A stretch of 16,233 bases of DNA from Candidatus Gribaldobacteria bacterium. Its GTDB lineage: Bacteria > Patescibacteriota > Minisyncoccia > Minisyncoccales > CG1-02-41-26. Position 1 is the first letter of the stretch. Each line of letters begins with the position of its first letter. Shown here piece after piece: positions 8,301 through 13,754 of this stretch. The stretch spans positions 1-16,233 of the forward strand of contig JAPLWD010000069.1 of the NCBI GenBank assembly GCA_026396775.1, read 5' to 3'. A program made the position numbers and the translations under genes. A model generated the notes under the pieces. The model searched no databases. It worked only from the letters and a program-made list of their open reading frames with translations, and had not been told where the DNA came from.

Positions 8301-8594
8301 ATGGATTCTCAAAATGATCAAACAACTGAACCGATGCCAACTCTGGCATCACCCGACACCACGCAACATGACAAGCCTAAGCAACAAAGAAGCCCTCGGC
8401 TGAATTTAATTCCCTTGGGTGGCTTGGGCGAAGTGGGTCGCAATATGATGTTGCTGGAATACCGCAATCAAATTTTAATTATTGATGCTGGTTTTCGCAT
8501 GCCCGAAGAAGATATGCCCGGAATTGATTATATCATCCCCAACATCTCTTACTTACGAGGCAAAGAAAAAAGTATTTTGGCATTATGCTGGTAA
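8301..8594 (+). pseudogene. Ribonuclease J, N-terminal fragment of a disrupted gene
   Basis: The first 97 codons of an RNase J gene. After a polar 30-residue tail come the family opening LNLIPLGGLGEVGRNM (35-50), IDAGFRMPEEDMPGIDYIIP (61-80) and SYLRGKEKSIL (83-93). The reading frame then hits TAA at 8592-8594. In intact RNase J, the strand after this point leads into the HxHxDH metal-binding motif, which does not occur in any frame here. The conserved sequence resumes one frame over at about 8581 (HYAGKLTKGIIMN). The gap corresponds to about 25-27 residues, so about 80 bases not divisible by three are missing. The start ATG 8301 has no Shine-Dalgarno and a possible -10 box just upstream. Confidence 0.8.
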
Positions 8595-9981
8595 ACTCAC
8601 CAAGGGTATTATTATGAATCGTCAAGAAGAGTTTGCTTATCAATCCAAACTAGACATCACTGAAGTGCAATCGGATTCTCGCCTTCAAATTGGGCCTTTT
8701 AAAATTGAATTTTTCCGCCAAAATCACAGCTTCCCCAGCAACTTTGGACTATTTATCCAAACTCCAGCAGGCAATGTGGTGCATACTTCAGACTTTAAAT
8801 TTGATAGCGACCCAATCAATGATTTACCAACCGACTTTGATGCTTTAGAAAAAATTGGCCAAAGAGGCGTTACTCTTTTAATGTCGGATTCCACTGGAGC
8901 TGAAAATCAAGGCCACTCTTTATCCGAAAGAGTTATTTTTGAAAACCTTGATAAGCTTTTTGCTGGCATTAAAGGGCGAATTATTAGCTCTACCTTTGCT
9001 TCACATTTAAACCGAGTTCAGCAAATTATTACTTTATCAGAGAAATACGGACGCAAAGTATTTTTAGAAGGTTTTAGTATGAAATCCAATGTAGAAATAG
9101 CTAAAAACTTAAAATACTTAAACATTAAGCCCGACACCTTGTTAAAACCCAATCAAATCAATAAATTTCCCGATGACCAAATCTCTTTTTTATGCACCGG
9201 AGCTCAAGGTGAAGGCGGAGCCGTGTTAATGAAAATAGCTAATCGAGAATATAAATTTTTACGGCTTAAAAAAGGCGACTCTATTGTTTTTTCTTCTTCG
9301 GTTATTCCAGGCAACGAACGCACCGTGCAATTTGTGAAAGATCAATTTTACCGTCAGGGAGCCCATGTTTATCATTATCAAATGATGGATATTCACGCTT
9401 CAGGTCATGGCTACCAAGAAGAACTAAAAAAAATGATTAGCCTAATGAAGCCTAAATTCTTTTTGCCAATTCACGGCCAATATTCAATGCTTTTTGAACA
9501 CGCTAATTTAGCCGAAGATATGGGAATTAATCGCAAAAACATTATGATCGCCGACAATGGCGATGTAATTTCTTTCAACCAGGAGAAATACGCCATTGAA
9601 AGAGATAAAATCCCATCTAACTATGTTATGGTAGATGGCTTGGGCATTGGGGATGTAGGCGAAGTAGTTTTAAGAGACCGCCAAACCCTAGCTCAAGACG
9701 GAATGTTTGTAATTATTGTGGCCGTAGATGGGCAAACCGGTAAAGTGAAAGGTTCACCTGATATTATCTCCCGAGGTTTTGTTTATTTAAGAGAATCTAA
9801 GGACTTACTCAAAGAAACCCGCCAACGAGTGATTGGCATTGTGGAAAAATCCACCTTAGCTGAAGCCAAAACTGTTAACTCCACCTTTATTCGAGATGAA
9901 TTGAGAGATCAAATTGGCGAATTTCTATTCCACCAAACCAAACGCCGCCCCATGGTTTTACCTGTGGTAATCGAAGTATAA
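8581..9981 (+). pseudogene. rnj: Ribonuclease J, main fragment (beta-lactamase remainder, beta-CASP, C-terminal domain)
   Basis: The rest of RNase J, a 5'-3' exonuclease/endonuclease of mRNA and rRNA processing, read from where conservation resumes. The first usable ATG is 8614. Surviving metallo-beta-lactamase ligands include NHSFPS, HTSDFKFD (8782-8805) and PIHGQY (9466-9483). The beta-CASP block is shown by LLMSDSTGAE, FASHLNRVQQI, and HASGHG (9394-9411). The C-terminal domain (DIISRGFVYLRESKDLL) is complete to the stop at 9981. Only the HxHxDH segment is gone, lost in the deletion with a +1 frame change at about 8577-8581. As written, the product would lack two-metal chemistry. RNase J is usually important where RNase E is absent, so an assembly error is a serious alternative to a true pseudogene. 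Confidence 0.85.
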
Positions 9982-9993
9982 AAGATAAAAAAT

Positions 9994-10617
9994 ATGGGAA
10001 ATGATAAAATAATTCTATTTGATTTTGACGGAGTAATTGTTAACTCATTTAAAACGGCTTTCGGAGTTAATAAAATGCTCCGAACCAAAACTGATTTTTC
10101 GGAAGATGATTACAGGAAGTGTTTTGAAGGGAATATTTTTGACAAACAACCCAAGAATAACGAAAAAATAGACGATGAAGAATTCTTTAAACTTTATATC
10201 CCAAAGCTTCTCCAGTTGCCAGTTATAGACGGAATCCGTGAAGCTTTAATTGAGCTCTCTGGTCAATATAAACTAATCATCATTTCTTCTAGTACTTCAA
10301 ATGTTATCCATGACTGGCTTACTAAACATAACCTTGTGCAATATTTTGTAGATATTCTAGGGGCGGATGTTCATAAAAGTAAAATTGAAAAAATAAAAAT
10401 GGTATTTGAAAAATACGGAACAGGAGTTGCTGATTGTGTTTTTATTACCGATACCCTAGGCGATTTGAGAGAGGCAAATAAGCTAAACGTTCAATCTCTT
10501 GCCGTAACCTATGGAGTCCATAATGAAGCGACTCTATCAAACGGTAATCCAATAGCTTTAATTAGAAGACCACAAGATATAGTAGCCGAAGTTGAAAAAT
10601 ATTGGAACAAAATATGA
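9994..10617 (+). CDS. HAD-superfamily hydrolase (phosphatase-like)
   Basis: A 207-residue haloacid-dehalogenase-fold hydrolase, probably a small-molecule phosphatase. Motif I is ILFDFDGVIVNS with D10 and D12. Motif II is IIISSSTS (95-102). The motif III lysine lies in HKSKIEK (127-133). Motif IV is FITDTLGDLRE (150-160), carrying D153 and D157. The helical cap between motifs I and II (about 20-80) indicates a C1-capped phosphoglycolate-phosphatase-like member; the substrate cannot be told. It begins 12 bases after the RNase J stop and overlaps the DUF523 start by 4 bases (ATGA), so the two are translationally coupled. There is no Shine-Dalgarno. It heads a three-gene block between RNase J and trpS. 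Confidence 0.87.
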   Translation: MGNDKIILFDFDGVIVNSFKTAFGVNKMLRTKTDFSEDDYRKCFEGNIFDKQPKNNEKIDDEEFFKLYIPKLLQLPVIDGIREALIELSGQYKLIIISSSTSNVIHDWLTKHNLVQYFVDILGADVHKSKIEKIKMVFEKYGTGVADCVFITDTLGDLREANKLNVQSLAVTYGVHNEATLSNGNPIALIRRPQDIVAEVEKYWNKI

Positions 10618-11027
10618 AAATATGTAGTGCTTGTTTATTGGGAATAAAGTGTCGCTATGATGGGAAAGAAAAAGGCAACGAAAAGGTTATCAGCCTTTCG
10701 CAAAAAGAGGTTTTAATTCCAGTTTGCCCCGAACAATTAGGTGGACTATCAACACCCCGAGAACCAGCCGAACAAAAAGGTAATCAAGTTTTTACCAAGT
10801 CCGGCCAAAATGTTTCAGATAATTTTAACAAAGGAGCTGAACAAGTTTTAAAAATAGCAAAGCTATACGGTATTAAAGAAGCGATTTTAAAACAAAAAAG
10901 CCCCTCCTGTGGCTGTGGCCAAATCTACGACGGCTCCTTTTCCAAAAAAATTATCGCAGGAGACGGAGTCACCTCCGCCCTCTTGAAAAAGAATAACATC
11001 CGAGTCATCACAGAGGAAGAGTTATAA
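10614..11027 (+). CDS. DUF523 family cysteine-rich protein
   Basis: A 137-residue member of DUF523, a small bacterial family of unknown function. Recognisable blocks are KICSACLLGIKCRYDG (2-17), PVCPEQLGGLSTPREPAE (36-53), a central helix with FNKGAEQVLK, and LKQKSPSCGCGQIYDG (92-107), followed by the GDGVTSALLKKNNI stretch. Conserved cysteines C4, C7, C13, C38, C99 and C101 suggest metal or Fe-S binding, which is an inference. I chose ATG 10614 because the family begins directly with K-I-x-x-S-A-C. It also gives an ATGA overlap with the HAD gene. A TTG at 10602 would add four residues without support. It is followed after one base by a methyltransferase. Confidence 0.9.
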   Translation: MKICSACLLGIKCRYDGKEKGNEKVISLSQKEVLIPVCPEQLGGLSTPREPAEQKGNQVFTKSGQNVSDNFNKGAEQVLKIAKLYGIKEAILKQKSPSCGCGQIYDGSFSKKIIAGDGVTSALLKKNNIRVITEEEL

Positions 11028-11028
11028 T

Positions 11029-11628
11029 ATGAAACAAAAAATCGTCACAGAGGGATATGATAAGGTTGCTGAAAATTACTTGGCACAACGCAACGAATTT
11101 AAAAATTTCCTATACTTAGAGAGATTAAAAAGCCTACTGCCCCACGGTTCAAAGATACTAGATATTGGTTGTGGCGCAGGAGTACCAATTGATAAATACT
11201 TAATTGAAAAAGGGTATGTGGTAACTGGTATAGATGTTTCAGAAAAACAAATTGAGCTGGCAAAAAAGAATGTGCCCCAAGCGATATATGCAATCAAAAA
11301 TATGTCAGAGTTGCAGAATAGCGAAGACCAAGCTGGTGCCATTGTGTCGTTTTATGCAAGGTTTCACACCCCAAGGGAAACCCATCAAGAGCTATTTAAA
11401 AAATTTAACTCGTTTATCCCTTTGGGCGGATTAATTTTGATAACAATGGGGGCATCCGAATGGGAAGGCGAAGAGGATTTTCATGGTGTAAATATGTACT
11501 GGAGTCATTATGATTCAGAAAAAAATAAAGAGATTATTCAAAATGCAGGATTTCAAATCATCTTTAATGAAATTGACACAAGCGGAAAAGAAAAGCACCA
11601 AGTCATTCTGGCTAAAAAAATTAATTAG
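11029..11628 (+). CDS. Class I SAM-dependent methyltransferase
   Basis: A 199-residue Rossmann-fold methyltransferase. Motif I is ILDIGCGAGVP (43-53), which binds the methionine part of S-adenosylmethionine. The acidic residue after strand 2 lies in VTGIDVSEKQIELAKK (65-80). The post-motif region is GAIVSFYARFH (103-113), and the later strand is GGLILITMGA (133-142). The N-terminal segment VTEGYDKVAENYLAQR is typical of small-molecule methyltransferases of the UbiE/Methyltransf_11/25 type. No substrate can be assigned. It starts one base after the DUF523 stop and is the last gene of the HAD-DUF523-methyltransferase block; trpS follows 19 bases later with its own promoter. A GAGGAAGAG stretch ends about 6 bases before the ATG but lies in the DUF523 coding end. 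Confidence 0.85.
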   Translation: MKQKIVTEGYDKVAENYLAQRNEFKNFLYLERLKSLLPHGSKILDIGCGAGVPIDKYLIEKGYVVTGIDVSEKQIELAKKNVPQAIYAIKNMSELQNSEDQAGAIVSFYARFHTPRETHQELFKKFNSFIPLGGLILITMGASEWEGEEDFHGVNMYWSHYDSEKNKEIIQNAGFQIIFNEIDTSGKEKHQVILAKKIN

Positions 11629-11633
11629 TGTAA

Positions 11634-11639
11634 TATAAT
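11634..11639 (+). promoter_or_regulatory. -10 box of trpS promoter, near-leaderless
   Basis: A perfect TATAAT ends 8 bases before the trpS ATG at 11648, so the predicted transcript begins within a few bases of the start codon. A recognisable -35 is lacking. There is no Shine-Dalgarno. Confidence 0.5.
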
Positions 11640-11647
11640 AAAAATAT

Positions 11648-12625
11648 ATGAAAGTCTTTAGTGGAATTCAACCAACCAACGAATTACATATTGGCAATTA
11701 TCTGGGCGCTATTAAGCAGTGGGTGGATTTACAAAATCAAGCCGAGTGTGTTTTTTGCATTGTGGATTGGCATGCTATTACTGTGCCCTATGACACTAAA
11801 GTTTTACAAACTAAAATCCACGAAGTTGCTGCGGTTTATTTGGCTTCGGGCATCGACCCTCAAAAATCAATCATTTTTGTTCAATCCCAAGTCAAAGAAC
11901 ATGCTGAATTGGCTTGGCTTTTAAACACCATTACGCCCCTGGGTGATTTACAACGCATGACCCAGTTTAAGGATAAATCAGCTAAATTCTTACAAAATAT
12001 TAATGCCGGTCTTTTAAACTACCCCGTTTTAATGGCTGCTGATGTTTTGCTTTATCAAACTGATGTTGTACCGGTGGGCGAAGATCAAAAACAACACGTG
12101 GAGTTAACCCGAGAAATTGCCCGCCGGTTTAATAGTAAATTTAGCGAAGTTTTTAAATTGCCCAAAGCTCAAATTCCTAAAATCGGCGCTCGCATTATGT
12201 CATTAACCGAACCCACCAAAAAAATGTCTAAAACCGACAAAGCCGAAAGCCGAATTGGGCTTTTTGACAGCCCCGAACAAATTAAAGAGAAAATCGGCTC
12301 AGCCACCACTGACTCTGGTAAAGAAATAAGGTACAACCCCAAAGAAAAACCAGGCATTTCCAATCTGCTAACTATTTATAGTTCATTTTCCAATCAAAGC
12401 ATTAAAGATTTAGAAAAAGAGTTTACCGACCAAAGTTATCAACTATTTAAGCAAAAACTAGCTGACTTACTAATTGAAACACTAGAACCCTTCAGAGCCC
12501 AAAAAGCTAAATTAGAAAGCAACCCCTCGCAATTGAACGAAATCTTAACTGACGGCGCCAACCACGCCCGTGCCATTGCTCAAGACACCATTCAAAAAGC
12601 CCGCTCCGCCATGGGTTTAAATTAA
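11648..12625 (+). CDS. trpS: Tryptophanyl-tRNA synthetase
   Basis: A class Ic synthetase that activates tryptophan with ATP and charges tRNA-Trp in the cytoplasm. At 325 residues it has the usual bacterial length. It opens with VFSGIQPTNELHIGNYLGA, containing the HIGH-type signature HIGN (14-17). The KMSKS loop appears as KKMSKTDK (191-198). Also typical are ADVLLYQTDVVPVGEDQKQH (131-150) with HVELTREIA, and the C-terminal GANHARAIAQDTIQKARSAMG. It carries its own -10 box just upstream of the ATG and ends at a strong terminator. Its separation from RNase J by the HAD/DUF523/methyltransferase genes suggests that block is an insertion. Confidence 0.97.
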   Translation: MKVFSGIQPTNELHIGNYLGAIKQWVDLQNQAECVFCIVDWHAITVPYDTKVLQTKIHEVAAVYLASGIDPQKSIIFVQSQVKEHAELAWLLNTITPLGDLQRMTQFKDKSAKFLQNINAGLLNYPVLMAADVLLYQTDVVPVGEDQKQHVELTREIARRFNSKFSEVFKLPKAQIPKIGARIMSLTEPTKKMSKTDKAESRIGLFDSPEQIKEKIGSATTDSGKEIRYNPKEKPGISNLLTIYSSFSNQSIKDLEKEFTDQSYQLFKQKLADLLIETLEPFRAQKAKLESNPSQLNEILTDGANHARAIAQDTIQKARSAMGLN

Positions 12626-12647
12626 GAAATATATTAAAAACTATTCA

Positions 12648-12677
12648 AAAAAGGTGCCAAAAAGTCGGCGCCTTTTT
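12648..12677. terminator. Bidirectional rho-independent terminator after trpS
   Basis: AAAAAGGTGCC (12648-12658) pairs with GGCGCCTTTTT (12667-12677), with one G-T pair and an 8-base loop. The A run on one side and the T run on the other let it serve trpS on the plus strand and the convergent orphan gene (ending 12695) on the minus strand. Confidence 0.88.
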
Positions 12678-12694
12678 AAGTTCTAGTCTAAATG

Positions 12695-13110
12695 TCATTT
12701 GCCTAGAACTTTCGGCTTCATATCAACCAGACCCGAGAGAGTCTGTGTCTCTACGGCAAGGGTCCAGAAGGTGCATTCACCCGAAGTAAAACACAAAAAC
12801 TCTTCTTGTACCCCTTTTTCGTTTTCAAGCTTATACTTCCCGACATACACACCTTTGATCTTGTAGGTGTTATCTAATAGGATATCTAACAGGAGGTTAT
12901 ACTTACCCCCTACAGCCAAGAAGAATGCACCGTCTGTATCCTCCTCATCAATTTCGCCATCTGTAATTCGTACAGCCCCGATATCTGCCAGCCCCCCTCC
13001 CTTTATTATAAGGTTACACACGTGTAATTTGGTGACATCATCTGGGTAATTAGCTCGTTCTTCAAAATATATAATTCTCCGTCTTCATTAAGATAGGTAA
13101 AAACTTCCAT
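12695..13110 (-). CDS. Orphan hypothetical protein, apparent single-base frameshift
   Basis: I do not recognise the family. The start is ATG 13108-13110 with a strong AAAGGAGAT Shine-Dalgarno at 13118-13126. The first frame reads MEVFTYLNEDGELYI and soon ends. If one base is added to the 4-base A run at 13064-13067, the next frame continues (FEERANYPDDVTKLHVCNL) and runs open to 12695, giving about 138 residues. The product is acidic, predicted mostly beta, with ITDGEIDEEDTDGAFF and a cysteine pair near the C-terminus (CFTSGEC); it has no signal peptide or membrane segment. Read without repair, the longest open frame starts at a GTG at 13021 (108 residues). A palindrome lies upstream at 13132-13146. 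Its end converges on the trpS terminator. It is probably accessory or acquired. Confidence 0.55.
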
Positions 13111-13131
13111 TTTACTGATCTCCTTTTTTAA

Positions 13132-13146
13132 TTGGCAATGTGCCAA
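13132..13146. promoter_or_regulatory. Operator-like palindrome upstream of the orphan gene
   Basis: TTGGCA-ATG-TGCCAA is a perfect 6-base inverted repeat with a 3-base centre, 6 bases upstream of the Shine-Dalgarno of the minus-strand gene that starts at 13110. Position and symmetry fit a dimeric repressor site, but no regulator gene is near. Confidence 0.4.
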
Positions 13147-13225
13147 ACCTAGTAGCAACTAACTCTCAATAACTTTTATAAACCTAGGCTACTCCCGATA
13201 AACTTTAGTGTCAACTTACACCATA

Positions 13226-13321
13226 TGTCATTGTGAGGAGCATAGCCAGCAGGCGAAGCGACGAAGTAATCTCAAGATTGCCACGCTCGCCCTCGTAAGC
13301 TCGGGCTCGCTCGTGATGACA
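13226..13321. repeat. MITE-like palindromic repeat with TGTCAT/ATGACA ends
   Basis: The element starts TGTCATTGTGAGGAGC and ends, in reverse complement, TGTCATCACGAGCGAGC. Its inner part is also near-palindromic: GCGACGAAGTAATCT faces AGATTGCCACGCTCGC. This is the style of the widespread TGTCATTGCGAGGAGC-type dispersed repeat found in many bacterial genomes, including obligate symbionts. It carries no ORF. It looks degenerate (several mismatches between arms), so it may be old. Confidence 0.65.
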
Positions 13322-13336
13322 GCCCCTTCTTAGGTT

Positions 13337-13372
13337 AGTTCACTTTCATGACGGTCGTCTCAAAAGTGAACT
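13337..13372. repeat. Nested inverted repeat (REP-like or operator)
   Basis: Perfect 10-base arms, AGTTCACTTT (13337-13346) and AAAGTGAACT (13363-13372), enclose a 16-base centre that itself contains ACG-GT-CGT. It starts 15 bases after the MITE-like element. It could be a REP-type palindrome used by a Y1 transposase, or a regulatory hairpin upstream of the small gene at 13481. Confidence 0.5.
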
Positions 13373-13401
13373 GCCATTATAGGTTTTGAATCGCAAAATT
13401 A

Positions 13402-13429
13402 TTTACAAAGAAAATAAACAGTGTATGGT
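13402..13429 (+). promoter_or_regulatory. Possible promoter of the small membrane-peptide gene
   Basis: TTTACA (13402-13407) and TATGGT (13424-13429) are 16 bases apart. The -35 is good, the -10 moderate. It would give a leader of about 45 bases before ATG 13481. Confidence 0.3.
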
Positions 13430-13480
13430 TAGATTAGATAAACCTTAACTTTTTTATTTTCAACTAGAAAGGAGCTGGCC

Positions 13481-13684
13481 ATGACTAAGTCACTATCTCT
13501 GATCGAGCTACTATTTCTCGTTGTTTTTTTAATTCTTGCTTTATCATCTAACTACATTATTTTCCCCGGTATACTTAAACTAACAGACACTTGCTTGGGC
13601 GTTAGCCCAGAAGTGTCTCAAGATGTCAGTATTTATCAACAACCTCCGAACATAAAATTGATATTGGGTCAGTATCCGGGGTAA
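13481..13684 (+). CDS. Small hypothetical membrane-anchored peptide
   Basis: A 67-residue ORF that I cannot assign to a family. ATG 13481 has a strong AAAGGAG Shine-Dalgarno (13468-13474) at 6-base spacing, the best argument that it is translated. Residues 5-27 (LSLIELLFLVVFLILALSS) form a membrane helix or uncleaved signal. The rest is polar with one cysteine and a Pro-rich tail (QQPPNIKLILGQYPG). The coding region contains a strong hairpin at 13585-13618 and is followed by another at 13694-13723. The locus might therefore act as a structured RNA instead of, or as well as, a peptide gene. It converges on the phosphohexomutase gene and sits beside palindromic repeats, which suggests accessory DNA. 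Confidence 0.5.
   Translation: MTKSLSLIELLFLVVFLILALSSNYIIFPGILKLTDTCLGVSPEVSQDVSIYQQPPNIKLILGQYPG
13585..13618 (+). other. Strong hairpin inside the small ORF
   Basis: AGACACTT (13585-13592) pairs with AAGTGTCT (13611-13618) and TGGGC (13596-13600) pairs with GCCCA (13605-13609) around a GTTA loop. A 3-base bulge and a 1-base bulge separate the two stems. Thirteen base pairs inside a coding region are more than expected by chance. Confidence 0.5.
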
Positions 13685-13693
13685 AACTCAAAA

Positions 13694-13723
13694 GCCAGCA
13701 TCGTTCCAAGGAACTTTGCTGGC
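13694..13723 (+). terminator. Hairpin after the small ORF, likely terminator
   Basis: GCCAGCA (13694-13700) pairs with TGCTGGC (13717-13723), and inside it GTTCC with GGAAC. The T tract after it is weak (ATGTCATTTTAG), so termination may be inefficient. It lies between two convergent genes. Confidence 0.5.
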
Positions 13724-13754
13724 AATGTCATTTTAGAGACAAGACGACCATAAA

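Larger units (their letters stand above)
13147..13480. other. Gene-free spacer with palindromic repeats
   Basis: No convincing coding sequence lies here. The spacer holds a 96-base MITE-like palindrome (13226-13321), a nested inverted repeat (13337-13372) and a possible promoter for the small gene at 13481. The stretch at 13147-13225 shows only a repeated AAACCTAG (near 13145 and 13180) and nothing else I can name. Confidence 0.6.

Noticed and set aside
8565..8575. A6G run in RNase J as a programmed -1 frameshift site
   Set aside because: The heptamer is in the wrong phase for the incoming frame, the shift needed is +1, and no frameshift would restore the missing HxHxDH residues.
10602..10613. 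TTG 10602 as the DUF523 start
   Set aside because: The family begins at K-I-x-x-S-A-C; ATG 10614 gives the usual ATGA overlap and needs no extra residues.
11023..11028. TATAAT directly before the methyltransferase ATG
   Set aside because: It touches the start codon, so transcription would begin inside the gene; it is made by the DUF523 stop codon context (TTATAAT).
13019..13021. GTG 13021 as the true start of the 12695 gene
   Set aside because: It has no Shine-Dalgarno, and upstream residues in the same frame (FEERANYPDDVTKLHV) look coding and connect to an SD-led ATG after one base of repair.
13140..13400. CRISPR-like array in the repeat-rich spacer
   Set aside because: The repeats are two different palindromes present once each, with no regularly spaced units and no cas genes.
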